From NCBI GenBank assembly GCA_016721505.1, contig JADKHX010000014.1, positions 94,257 through 158,256 of the forward strand: a stretch of 64,000 bases of DNA, written 5' to 3'. The DNA comes from Rhodocyclaceae bacterium (lineage in GTDB: Bacteria > Pseudomonadota > Gammaproteobacteria > Burkholderiales > Rhodocyclaceae). This document shows, in pieces, positions 51,950 to 63,907 of this stretch. Both the position numbers and the translations under genes were made by a program. How positions within the stretch are numbered: position 1 is the first letter of the stretch; each line of letters begins with the position of its first letter. The notes under the pieces are model-generated. The model saw only the letters and a program-made list of their open reading frames with translations, did no database searches and was not told the DNA's origin.

Positions 51950-52687
51950 ATGGACGATCTTACCAATAGACAAACAGATGTGCTCCGAGCTTTGATTCGA
52001 GAGTATACCGAAAGTGGTTTAGCCGTCGGATCGGAGATTCTTGAGAAAAAGTACAAACTAGGTGTGTCTCCTGCAACCATCAGAAGCGAGATGGTTGAGC
52101 TGGCAAAGAAGGGATATATCAAGAAAGATTATTTTTCTTCTGGGCGAATACCATCCGCAAAAGGATTCCGTTTTTACATAAAGCACCTCATGAAGGAGAA
52201 GGATCTTTCAACCGGCGAGGAGGTTGCTTATAAAAATGGTATTTGGGACGAGCGTGCAGATGATCAGAAAATGTTATCCCATGCCACCAAGGTTTTGGCA
52301 CAGAAGACGGGATTACTTTCTATCGCGGTTACAAGCACCGGAGAGGTCTATTACGCAGGAGTAGGTAACTTATTAAGCATTCCTGAGTTTTTTAATCTTG
52401 ATGTTTCTCGAGCACTGTTTAAAAAGCTCGATGAGCTACAGTACTGGGGAAAGATCTTATCCAAAGTTCAGTCCGATCAAGATGATGTATACATCATGCT
52501 TGGTGAAGACGACTTTAGCGATCCGGTGTATGAAACTTGCGCAAGCATTCTTGGAGACATTAATACCGACAAGATGAAGGGATTCATCGGTGTCCTTGGA
52601 CCAAAACGAATGTACTATGAATCGGTCGCTCCTCAGGTGAAGTATTTTGCACATTTAATTGAGAGCATTATTAACGAAAAAGGATAA
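51950..52687 (+). CDS. hrcA: Heat-inducible transcription repressor HrcA
   Basis: Repressor of chaperone operons, acting at CIRCE. I start at the ATG at 51950 (MDDLTNRQTDVLRALIREYT), preceded by AGGGAAT; a longer in-frame start exists at 51881 but would include the promoter. 245 residues, shorter than the usual 340: the winged-helix N-terminus (VSPATIRSEMVELAKKGYIK, GRIPSAKGFRFYI) is clear and a GAF-like part follows. First gene of an hrcA-grpE-dnaK-dnaJ set. Confidence 0.88.
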   Translation: MDDLTNRQTDVLRALIREYTESGLAVGSEILEKKYKLGVSPATIRSEMVELAKKGYIKKDYFSSGRIPSAKGFRFYIKHLMKEKDLSTGEEVAYKNGIWDERADDQKMLSHATKVLAQKTGLLSIAVTSTGEVYYAGVGNLLSIPEFFNLDVSRALFKKLDELQYWGKILSKVQSDQDDVYIMLGEDDFSDPVYETCASILGDINTDKMKGFIGVLGPKRMYYESVAPQVKYFAHLIESIINEKG

Positions 52688-52689
52688 CT

Positions 52690-53187
52690 ATGAAAACAAA
52701 GATGAAACAGAAAGTAGAAGATATGGAAGTTCAACTCGACCCCATAATGGACGAAGTAGAAGAGGCTACGTCGCAGGTTGAGCTTGAACGAGATGAGTAT
52801 AAGAATAAGTTACTCAGGGCACTCGCCGATTATCACAACTTAGAAAAGAGAGTCGCCGATGAGAGACAGGAATTCGGAAGGCGCGCAGTTCAGAACTTTA
52901 TTTTACGCATCTTGCCGTTTCTAGATAACTTGGAGCAGGCAGAGGTTTTTGTCAAAGATAAAGGACTTGAGATTGTGAAGGCATCATTTCTTGAGCTTCT
53001 TGAAAAAGAAGGTTTGAAAAGAATCGATGTGCTTAATAAAGATTACGACATGCATGTTGCGGAAGCGGTCGATTTAGTAGAAGGGGAAAAGGACAATGTG
53101 ATGGTTGAGGTCGTACGAAATGGATACGAGTTTAACGGTCAAATAGTCCGACCTGCACAGGTAAAGGTGTCTAAAAAAGTTAGTTAA
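52690..53187 (+). CDS. grpE: Nucleotide exchange factor GrpE
   Basis: Exchanges ADP for ATP on DnaK. 165 residues with a long N-terminal coiled coil, the RALADYHNLEKR motif, LPFLDNLEQA, and a C-terminal beta domain (YDMHVAEAVDLVEGEKDNVM, GYEFNGQIVRPAQVKVSK). It starts 2 bp after hrcA. Confidence 0.94.
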   Translation: MKTKMKQKVEDMEVQLDPIMDEVEEATSQVELERDEYKNKLLRALADYHNLEKRVADERQEFGRRAVQNFILRILPFLDNLEQAEVFVKDKGLEIVKASFLELLEKEGLKRIDVLNKDYDMHVAEAVDLVEGEKDNVMVEVVRNGYEFNGQIVRPAQVKVSKKVS

Positions 53188-53206
53188 AAATTATAAATTA
53201 TATTAA

Positions 53207-55118
<1,912 letters not shown>

Positions 55119-55145
55119 TTGCGGAACTGAACCGTTAATAAAGTC

Positions 55146-55184
55146 GCGTCCCGATTTTTTGATCGGGGCGTGATTTGTTTTTTT
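55146..55184 (+). terminator. Intrinsic terminator between dnaK and dnaJ
   Basis: Stem GCGTCCCGAT (55146-55155) pairs with ATCGGGGCGT (55162-55171, with one or two G-U pairs), a short T-rich loop, then TTGTTTTTTT (about 55174-55184). It lies 28 bp after the dnaK stop and could lower read-through into dnaJ. Confidence 0.75.
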
Positions 55185-55198
55185 AAATAAAGATATAT

Positions 55199-56066
55199 AT
55201 GGATTTTTACAGCGTACTTGGAGTAAACAAATCAGCGTCGGCAGCCGAAATTAAGTCCGCATACCGCAAGCTTGCTCTCAAGTGGCATCCAGACAGGAAT
55301 AAAGACTCGGGTGCGACCAGTAAGTTTTGGAGATTAACAAAGTACGAGGTTCTGTCAGATCCGAAGAAAAAGCTCTGTTCTTGCACTTATGATCAGGTGG
55401 GTCACGAAGGGTTTGAACGCGGAGGATTCGGTTCCGACCGCAAATCAGGCAGGAGGTCAAAGCTACCAGCAAGGTCCCTTTAGTTATTCATATAGCTCCT
55501 CGGGGAAATCCATTTGGAGGTTTCGATCCATCACAGTTTGGAGAACGGATCCATTCGAGATTTTTGAGCAAATTTTCAGTTTTGGAGGTGGATAGCGCAG
55601 GCGACGTCCGGTTTACAGTATTAAGTTAAGCTTTCGAGAAGCAGTACACGGTATTGACAAGGAAGTTTCAATCGATGGAAAAAGACGAAGTGTAAAGGTG
55701 CCAGCTGGTGTTAACGATGGGAACAGAATTCGATTTAATGAGTTTGATTTGCTTGTTGCGGTTAGTCCAGATCCTGTTTTCCGACGAGAAGGCCAAGATC
55801 TGTATTTAGAGAAAAGTTTATCCTATCCAACCGCGGTTTTAGGAGGAACAATCGAAGTCTCAACCCTCGAAGGAAAGGTAACACTCAAGGTCCGAAAAGG
55901 CACGGTCTCTGGTACACTAGTAAGATTAAAAGGAGAGGAGTGCCCTATCCAAACAGTATCCAAAAATCTATACATAATTTTATAAGATCACGGTTCCCGA
56001 TAAAGGTTTCTGCAAAAGCAAAAAATGTTAGAGGAATTACAAAAAACTGTCCAAAGGGTCATCCTG
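55199..56066 (+). CDS. dnaJ: DnaJ-family co-chaperone lacking a zinc finger (frameshifted)
   Basis: J domain [20 protein letters not shown] with the catalytic HPD in [10 protein letters not shown]; then a Gly/Phe-rich part (55430-55590) and the C-terminal substrate domains ([46 protein letters not shown]). CxxCxGxG repeats are absent, so it resembles CbpA or a type II J protein. At least four frameshifts. Corrected, the end reads MLEELQKLSKGSS; the TGA at 56064-56066 lies inside a short repeat element. Confidence 0.78.
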
Positions 56067-56083
56067 AGCGTAGTCGAAGGATC
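56057..56083 (+). repeat. Short dispersed-type repeat at the dnaJ 3' end
   Basis: 27 bp reading GTCATCCTGAGCG, then TAGTCGAAGGATCT. It has 5-bp inverted ends (ATCCT and AGGAT). Closely similar sequences are, as far as I recall, scattered in intergenic regions of many unrelated bacteria; only this one copy is in the window. It supplies the probable dnaJ stop codon (TGA). Between 56084 and 56170 I see nothing else. Confidence 0.6.
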
Positions 56084-56170
56084 TGGAAAGCACTTACTTA
56101 AGTCTGACTTAGCTTCACTGAGTTCCTCGTTTAACTCGGAACCAGACAATATAAAATAAAATTAACAAAT

Positions 56171-56734
56171 ATGAAGATAGAGGCAGGTAGCGTAAAAAAA
56201 GGAGATTTTTTAAACCAGCAAGAAGATATCTGGCAAGTACTCAAAACTGAGTTTAATTATCAAGGCCGAGGGCAGGCAAATATTCGCATTCGTATGAAGA
56301 GCGTTACCAATGCGAAGACGCTCGAGCTTAACTATAAGACGACGGTCACTTTGGAAACCGCAGATGTTGATACCATCGAGATGCAGTATCTCTACAAGGA
56401 TAATGAATCTTTATACTTCATGAACGAACGAACCTATCTACAGATAGCAGTACCCCTAGAAACTGTCGACTTTGTTGATTATCTCAAGGAAGGAAATAAA
56501 TACTTTGTCGTAATGCATGGTGAAGATCCATTATCAGTCAGACCACCTGCGAACGTTCATCTTGAGGTTGTGAGCACCGAAGAGGCGGTCAAAGGCGATA
56601 CTGTATCAGGAGCCAAGAAATCAGCAACACTCGAAACTGGTGTTACCGTAATGGTCCCACTCTTTGTCAAAAAAGGAGACGTAGTGTCAGTAAGTGCTGA
56701 AACCGGTCTGTATGTTGAGAGGGTTAAGCAATAA
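56171..56734 (+). CDS. efp: Translation elongation factor P
   Basis: Relieves ribosome stalling at polyproline. 187 residues: KOW-like domain I, then two OB-type domains (SVRPPANVHLEVVSTEEAVK; GVTVMVPLFVKKGD). The tip of domain I, where a modified Lys or Arg normally sits after Pro-Gly, reads YQGRGQANIRIR, so Arg33 is the tip residue, and the usual proline is Gln31. No modifying enzyme is in the window. Confidence 0.92.
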   Translation: MKIEAGSVKKGDFLNQQEDIWQVLKTEFNYQGRGQANIRIRMKSVTNAKTLELNYKTTVTLETADVDTIEMQYLYKDNESLYFMNERTYLQIAVPLETVDFVDYLKEGNKYFVVMHGEDPLSVRPPANVHLEVVSTEEAVKGDTVSGAKKSATLETGVTVMVPLFVKKGDVVSVSAETGLYVERVKQ

Positions 56735-56736
56735 TC

Positions 56737-57366
56737 ATGTTAACCGTAGGTGAAATTCTGAAAACTGCTCGAGAAAAAAAAGGTCTCACGGTACAAGATG
56801 TCGAAAAGAAGATTCGAGTACGATCAAAGTTTTTATCAGCGATCGAGAAAAGAATGACTGGTCGCTATTCACCTCAAATGTCTACATTAGTGGAATAATT
56901 TAAAACTACGCAAAGTTTCCTTGGAATTGATTCGAATAGAGCGCTCGCATTCTTTCGAAGAGAGTATGAAAAGCGTGAGGAGGATGCAAACTTCAAGGAA
57001 AAGCTTTCCACGAAACTTCTTATCTCAGAGCGAAGACGGTCAACGGTAATCGGACTTTCCATAGTGGCGGTGTTATTCTTTAGCTACTTTGGATATCAAA
57101 TGTATCGATATCTCATGCCCCCATCTCTCAAAATATCTGAACCGATTGAGACTGTTTTCAGACGGGCAGATAAGGTAACTATCGTAGGGAAAACGGAGAA
57201 GGAGGCGGTTATTACCATCTTTGGATCGAGAGTTTTCCAAGATGAATCGGGAAACTTTCATTACGATTTTCCTCTGAAACAAGGCAGAAATAAATTAGTC
57301 GTTAAAATTCAGGGTGCAAACGGGAAGAATACTATCGTGGAAAGAGAATACGTTTTAGATCCTTAA
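56737..57366 (+). CDS. RodZ-like helix-turn-helix membrane protein (two frameshifts)
   Basis: Start MLTVGEILKTAREKKGLTVQ, a Xre/RodZ-type helix-turn-helix with QDVEKKIRVRSKFLSAIEK. The frame shifts near 56850 and 56915; corrected it reads NDWSLFTSNVYISGIIKNYA and FLGIDSNRALAFF. One transmembrane helix (about residues 110-130, STVIGLSIVAVLFFSYFGYQ) is followed by a beta-rich extracellular domain ending VEREYVLDP. Starts 2 bp after efp. Overlaps radA tail to tail by 35 bp. Confidence 0.8.
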
Positions 57367-58616
57367 TATTCTTGAGATTCTTCGAAGATATAATGGTATT
57401 AAATTTGAGTCTTGTTGCTTCTTGACCGATCTTATCTTGAAATGATACCGTTCGAATTTCACCTAATAATCCTACCTCTCCAAAAAACACCGTCTTCTTA
57501 GGAATCGGAAGGTTTGATATCGATGAAATAAGCGCAGCTACTATGCCAAGATCTACCGCAGGGGACTTAACCTGCACACCTCCAACGACATTAATATATA
57601 CATCGAGACTATCAAGGGAAATATTAAGATGTTTTCGTATTACCGCAAGGAGAAGAAGTGCCTTGTTGTAGTCGACACCATTCACTATTCGCCGTGGAAA
57701 GTTGAGGGTGGTGGGAACGGTTAAGGTCTGAATCTCAAAAAATAATGGTCTCTTACCTTCAGCGACTCCTACGATTGCCTTACCCGGTACCAATTCAGTT
57801 TGTTGATTTTCAAGAAAGGCAAGGGGATTGTCTATTTCCTTGAGACCTTTCTCATCCATCTCAAAAATACCAATCTCATCAGTTGATCCAAAACGATTCT
57901 TTAGGGAACGTAAAACACGGTGATGTGAAACCTTTTCTCCTTCAAATAAGAGTACGCAGTCGACAAGATGTCGAGCATCTTAGGCCAACAATATCTCCAT
58001 CTTTTGTTACGTGACCAACTATGATCACGGGAATATTTGATTTTTTGCAAACTAAGCCAGCTTCTGGTGGTTTCTTTCAGTTGTATAATACTCCCCGCAG
58101 TAGCAGGAATTTCTCGTGAGTAGATGGTCTGAATGGAGTCGATGACAAGAAGCTCTACCGAAGAGGATTTGGCAATATTCTGGACTCCCTTGATTACCGA
58201 CTCAATCTGGAGAACATCAGAAAACTGTAGCTTGGTGAGAGGAATCTTCAGTCGAAGTGCTCGATCCTTTACCTGTTCTGCTGACTCCTCACCCGAGACG
58301 TAGACCGTTGAAAGTTTTTGCAGTGCTTACCAAGAGTGTAGACTTTCCAATTCCTGGTTCGCCAGTAAGCATAATAACCTCACCGGGTACCACGCCGCCT
58401 CCCAGGACTCGATCAAACTCAAAATACCTGTTTCTTTCGCTGTTTATCGGTTATGGAGATGTCACTAAACTTGGTGCTAGTGAAGTCCTGTAGATTTTTG
58501 TCCTGCTTTTCGTCATCTTTATGCTCTTTCAGTGTATTCCATTCATTACAGTCGGGACACTTACCGATCCATGAACCCGATCCATAGCCACAACTTGTAC
58601 AGATAAAGTAAGACAT
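57332..58616 (-). CDS. radA: DNA repair protein RadA (several frameshifts)
   Basis: RecA-like ATPase that promotes branch migration in recombination. Starts [20 protein letters not shown] with a zinc finger CTSC...CPDC, then a P-loop in EPGIGKSTL (complement of about 58340-58360), the RadA-specific KNRFG motif followed by [19 protein letters not shown], and a Lon-like C-terminal domain ([30 protein letters not shown]). The frame is broken in at least three places between 57,900 and 58,450. Ends inside the last codons of the RodZ-like gene on the other strand. Confidence 0.85.
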
Positions 58617-58619
58617 AAG

Positions 58620-60312
58620 TTACATCTTCTCAACGGTTTGTATTCCAAGAAGTTTGAGCCCCGATTTAAGTACCTGTGCCGTTGCTGCCGTAATCATAAC
58701 ACGTAGTATTTTTGTGTTCTCATCGGCCTTCAAAATAGGGGAGCTCTGATAAAAGACGTTATACTGCTGAGCAAGCTGGAAGAGATAGGTGGTAAGGGTG
58801 GAAGGCAGATACTGATTCGTAGCCTGAAGTACAACTTCTGGAAACTTTGAAATGAATCGCACTAGGTCTCGATCTTCACCAGATAGGGGAGCCGCTCCCC
58901 CATTTTGAGACTGAGTCTCCCCTGCCTTAGCGAGGACACTGTTCGCGCGAACCACCGTATAAAGCATATAGGGGCCAGAGTTCCCTTCCATGTTTAGAAT
59001 TTGGTCCCAATCAAAAATGACATCTTGTTGTGGTGAATGTTTCAGATCGTTCCACTTAAGAGATGCAATCGCAATTTGTGAAGCAGCGGAAGTATCATTT
59101 CCTAGTTTCGAGGCGCGAGCTTCGGCCTCTGCTATAACATCTTCAAGCCAGATAGTATTTCCCTTACGAGTTGACATTTTCTGGTCTTTAAATCGGTAGA
59201 GACCATGACCTACATGCGTGCGCTGAGTGGGCTGGAACCACCCCAGTAGTCGTTCAACTTCATAGAGCTGCCTAAAGTAAAGCGTTTGTTCTGATCCAAC
59301 TTCATTGATTATGGATATATCATTTCCATAGGTTGAAAGTCTGAATTTGTCGGTTGCAAGATCTCTGGTTGCATAGAGGGAGGCACCATCACTTTTTGCA
59401 ATCATGAGCGGGGGATACTTCTCATCTTCGAATTCAACAATCTGAGCACCTTCACTTTGCTTTAGTAAATTCTTTGAGCTAAGTTCTTCCAATACTGTCT
59501 GAAGATTCTTCTCGAAGAATGATTCACCATATCCTCGTCCATTATTTTCGGTGAAGGTGATACCGAGTTTAGAATAGATATAGCCAAATTCCTTCCAGGA
59601 CCAGTCGACACATTTATTCCAGAGAGCTCGAGTATCCTCGTCCCCAGACTCTAGTAATTTGAACTTCTCTCTCGCATGGTTTTCAAGTTCGGGGTTTTTA
59701 TCTGCCGCTTCATGAAACTGCACATAGAGTTCGACTAAAACTTTGACTGGTCGGGGAGAGCTCTCTATTTCTTCAAGACTCCCCCACTCCTGTATTGCAT
59801 AAATTAGTTTTCCGAACTGAGTTCCCCAGTCTCCGACATGGTTATCTCGCTTCACATCGTGACCGGTAACCTGCAGCATATTTGCGATCACATCGCCGAT
59901 AATAGTTGATCGAAGATGACCGATGGTGAATGGCTTGGCAATGTTTGGAGATGAATACTCAACGATCACGACCTTATTGCTCTTTGGGAAGAAGAAGACA
60001 GTACGAAATTTTTATCTGAAAAGCGTTGCAATTGTTTTAGGAGGAGAGTTGAGGATAGGTGAATGTTAATAAATCCCGGTTTCAGAACCTCTACCCTATC
60101 AACAAGTTCGCTCGAGGGAAATGCACCAGCAATTTTTTGAGCAAGCTCCATAAGAATTGTCTTCAGATGGTTAGCGAGTTTGAGCGCAACACTAGAAGTG
60201 TAGTCACCATGCTTTGCATCTGCAGTATGAGCGGGGCGAAACATTCTCGTTGCTCAGATGTAGTTTGCTCCAGTGCAGCGGACAGTAGCGACTCAATTTC
60301 TGTTTGTAGCAT
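58620..60312 (-). CDS. argS: Arginyl-tRNA synthetase (frameshifted)
   Basis: Class I synthetase. The main piece (59969-58620) carries VIEYSSPNIAKPFTIGHLRS, the HIGH motif in the form TIGH, and DQKMSTRKGNTIW, equivalent to KMSKS. The C-terminal DALR domain holds GPYMLYTVVRANSVL. The N-terminal Add-1 domain (HGDYTSSVALKLANHLK) is in another frame. I place the start at the ATG at 60310-60312 (MLQTEIESLLSAALEQ), which needs one more frame change near 60250. It starts 3 bp after radA in the opposite order. Confidence 0.88.
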
Positions 60313-60428
60313 GAGATATGATATCAAATTAACGGAGATGAGGGAGATTGACGCATTCCTTTCGGTTTCCGTGGTTTGGCATACGGAGTGACGACGACCG
60401 TTCCCGCTAAGTGATCAAAAATTCTATT

Positions 60429-60818
60429 TCATTCGAGGTGAGTGGCGAATGGTTCAACCGCGGTGAATTCAGGCTTACGACCTCGTAAAGCAACTAAACG
60501 CGTCTGACCAGTTGCTGCAAGTCGGAGCGTTTCTGTTGTTCTCGTTGCAAAAGGCGCTCTTCCTGGATCACCATCAAAACACCATACCTCGCGTCCTTTT
60601 GGAACAGTGTGTGTATATGGAGGTATCTCTTTTCTTGCTGGTTCTTCTCGTAACTCAGTAGTCCCTTTGAGTAAAGGGTCGGTAGGATTAGGTTTTACGC
60701 CATGACGACCGCCCGCAATTGTTCGTCTTACACCGTCGTACGTATCGGGGTCTGTGGAAGGATCAGGACGTTTTACGTCATTAAGATCAAAGGCTCCTTG
60801 TTCTGGTTTACCTGGCAT
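60429..60818 (-). CDS. Hypothetical protein
   Basis: 129 residues, starting MPGKPEQGAFDLNDVKRPDP. Rich in Pro, Arg, Asp and Thr; no signal peptide or membrane helix. The middle contains TVPKGREVWCFDGDPGRAPF. No family recognised. Codon usage appears normal and the frame is clean, so it is probably real. The 116-bp gap to argS holds no other feature I can support. Confidence 0.6.
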   Translation of the reverse strand: MPGKPEQGAFDLNDVKRPDPSTDPDTYDGVRRTIAGGRHGVKPNPTDPLLKGTTELREEPARKEIPPYTHTVPKGREVWCFDGDPGRAPFATRTTETLRLAATGQTRLVALRGRKPEFTAVEPFATHLE

Positions 60819-60838
60819 AGGGCTATTATACTCTTAGT

Positions 60839-61498
60839 TTAATCCCTATTCGTAATGAGAAAATGTTCCTTGGTGAAGTTTCCGAATAGCTTAATGATTC
60901 GCTGTGCATCATGAATTTGTGATTTATGAAGATACATTGAGGCGGTCTTTAGTTCCCGAACCGCTGAGATATCAATCACTTCATCGATTTCTTTGGCATT
61001 GTACCCATTCGGCCGATATATAAAATACTCACCCATTGAACTTGTTTGATCCTCGCTCAAACAGTACTGCAGTATCTTTTTGACATAGGGCGATCGTTCA
61101 TATACATAGCTCGTTATCATGGATGCTGCAATATGATCCAGATGTCCAGATACTCCGCGTGGTTCAAAGGTGATAAAGATTTCCGGTTTCAGTCGGTCGC
61201 TAATCTTTTTTATCTTCTTGGCAATATCATGGTACTGAAGATTATTCAGAGATCCGTCCGCATAGTTTAAGAAAAAAACTTTTTTAGTTCCCAAAAATTT
61301 AGATGATGCACGAAGTTCTCGTTGGCGTATTTTCGCCAGCGGTAACTTAGACGTTTTGTGCGAGTTTTTGCCGGCATCACCATTTGTGAGACAGATAAGA
61401 AATACCTCATGAGTTTTTGTGAGGAGAGGTGGATGGTCCCCGATGGTCCAAACGACTCATCATCAGGGTGTGCCAAAAATACAAAGGACTCGTTTCAT
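60839..61498 (-). CDS. PIG-L family deacetylase (LmbE-like, frameshifted)
   Basis: Zinc-dependent N-acetylglucosaminyl deacetylase family. The start at 61496-61498 gives MKRVLCIF; corrected at about 61478, it continues AHPDDESFGPSGTI, the metal-binding motif. Frame change again near 61290, then FITFEPRGVSGHLDHIAASM, the second conserved His motif. About 218 residues. Substrate unknown; related enzymes act on mycothiol precursors or sugars. Confidence 0.8.
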
Positions 61499-61535
61499 AA
61501 GCTCTATTCTATCACTTTGGACTGTATAATTAGTT

Positions 61536-62747
61536 ATGAAGCTGGTCAAAAAATTCTTCCTGCGCTAACATCTTCCCACTATAGACGGTATTTTCTAGCA
61601 AATTTAATTTCATTTACTGGAACCTGGATTTATAGAGTTGTGTTTGGGTATTTGATCTACGATGTTACCAGGTCGGCAATTTGGGTGGGTGCTATTGGAG
61701 CTGCGTCCTTTGCTCCATCACTTTTTTTATCTTTATATGCGGGAGCACTGGTAGATAGAATCAATAAGAAGAAATTTATATTATTTACACAGTCTCTGCA
61801 AGGATTAATTGTGGCAATTTTTGCAGTTTTCCATAGTATAGGTTTTATGAATCCTTGGGTTATAGCGCTTGTTGCCGCACTGTTTGGGAATTACTGAAAC
61901 TTTCGATCTGCCAGCACGACAATCTTATGTCATAAAAATGGTAGGGGAAGAGTTATTGCCATCAGCCATCGCTCTAAATGGAACCGCTTTTAACATGGCT
62001 CGTGTAGTCGGACCGGCAATTGCTGGTATCGCTTTGATTTGGGTCGGAATTACAGGAATACTAATCATCAATTCATTAAGTTTTTTTGCGGTAGTCATCG
62101 CAATTTATTCAATGCGAATATCAGAGTCTCCTAAAATGCAGAAAGCTCATCCTGTTAATGCAATACAGAAAGGACTAAGCTATGTCCTAAATCACTCAAT
62201 GATTAAACCAATGATATTTCTTACCGCAATGTGTTCAATATTTGGTTGGCCATATTCAACTCTTCTGCCAGTTTTTGCTAAGGACGTGCTTGGTCAAGGA
62301 GCCTCTGGACTTGGCTACCTTTATAGCAGCGCTGGATTAGGAGCGGTCGTAGGCTCTCTTATTACGTCAACTTTTTCGGTAAGATTCGGTACAACCAGAT
62401 TCGTATTTGTAGGAATGGTTCTTGCAGGTCTTTCTATATTGTCATTATCCTTTGCGAACAATATCGCCTTTGGCGTTCTCCATTCTTTTCTTAACGGGTT
62501 TTAAGTATGGTGTTAACATTTTTCGATGTTAAATGCAACAGTGCAAATGCATGTAGAAGATGAATTTAGGGGTAGGGTTATGGGAGTCTACTCAATGATG
62601 CTTGTGGGTGTTGGGTCCCTAGGCGCTATACTAATGGGGATGTTAAGTGAATGGTTGGGAATCGAATCAACGTTTTTCTTGTGTGGGGGTACGCTATTTA
62701 TAACTTCGCTCATTGCATTAAGGTACAATAAGCATTTAATAGTATGA
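61536..62747 (+). CDS. Major facilitator superfamily transporter (frameshifted)
   Basis: The ATG at 61536 begins MKLVKKFF; with a correction near 61565 it continues LPALTSSHYRRYFLANLISF. The segment GALVDRINKKKFILFTQ is the MFS loop 2-3 motif. Pieces 61536-61890, 61890-62504 and 62526-62747 together give about 12 hydrophobic helices and about 400 residues; frame breaks near 61890 and 62505. Resembles enterobactin-type or drug exporters (GPAIAGIALIWVGITGI). Divergent from the PIG-L gene. Confidence 0.82.
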
Positions 62748-63869
62748 TTTTATACGATTCTTTATCTCGAAAAAAGAAAGAATTCATTCCTCTTACTAAA
62801 GACAGTATAAAAATCTACGTCTGTGGTATCACGCCAAACAATGCCACTCATCTTGGTCATGCCTTTACCTATGTGTCCTTCGACGCTTTGAATCGGTTCC
62901 TCTCTTATAAAGGTATGCACATCCAGTACGTCCAGAACGCGACAGATATTAATGACGGCGATGATGTCATTAAGCAGGCGGTAGAGGCGGGAAAAACGTG
63001 GGAGGAGATTGCGCAACATTGGGTTACTCACTTTCATCGACAGATGGATTCCCTCAACGTAGTGCGACCGACCAAATACATCATGGCAACGAGTGTCATC
63101 CCGCAGGTAGTTTCCATGAATCAGGAGCTCATTGATAAAGGTTTTGCCTACGTGAAAAATGGCAACGTGTATTTCGATATTGGTGCTTTTTCAGGATATG
63201 GTTCACTATCGAAGTTCTCAAAATCTCAGATGTTGATGATTTCACAAGATCGAGGTAATGACCCTGCAGATCCAAATAAAAAGAATCCCCTTGATTTTAT
63301 TCTCTGGGTGGCGAAGAAGGACGAACCTCACTGGGACTCTCCCTGGGGAAAGGGCCGACCTGGTTGGCATATCGAATGTTCGACGATGGTACGGGAGACT
63401 CTTGGCGATCAAATCGACATTCATGGCGGAGGACGAGATCTCATCTTCCCCCATCATGAAAGCAGAGATAGCCCAGTCGGAAAGGTGTAACCGGCAAAGT
63501 CCTTATGCTCAGTTCTGGCTTCATATTGGCATGGTCATGTTTGAAGGAGAGAAGATGTCAAGTCATTGGAAATTTAATCCTTGTTGAGGATCTGCTGGAA
63601 ACCTACTCCTCAACCAGATTCGTTGGTTACTCCTTTCGCATCATTATCGACATCCGTGGGAGTATGAAGTTGATGAACTGGAAAGTTGTGGTTCACGAGT
63701 TTTGGAAATAGAGAATAAGCTGAGAGAACCGTCCAAAGGAGATTGGAATATATTTGAAGGACTTCTGCTTGACGACTTTAATACGCCAGAAGCTCTGCGA
63801 TACCTCGCAACGGAATGTGCGGGTGAGACGCTTAAAAAAGGCGTAGATCTCTTAGGGTTCAAATTTTAA
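62744..63869 (+). CDS. cysS: Cysteinyl-tRNA synthetase-like protein, short form (frameshifted)
   Basis: Class I synthetase. Start MILYDSLSRKKKEFIPLTKD; KIYVCGITPNNATHLGHAFT contains the HIGH-like motif and the zinc-binding Cys. GRPGWHIECSTMVRETLG and IDIHGGGRDLIFPHHE are typical. Frame breaks at about 63465 and 63565; corrected, the KMSKS motif EKMSKSLGN appears. It ends LLDDFNTPEALRYLATECAG and GVDLLGFKF, about 375 residues, so most of the anticodon-binding domain is absent. MshC, a cysteine ligase, is similar in length, so the name is provisional. Overlaps the MFS gene by 4 bp. Confidence 0.85.
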
Positions 63870-63907
63870 TTGTTGACTTTTCTGCTCCAACTGGTACTAT
63901 GACTGTT

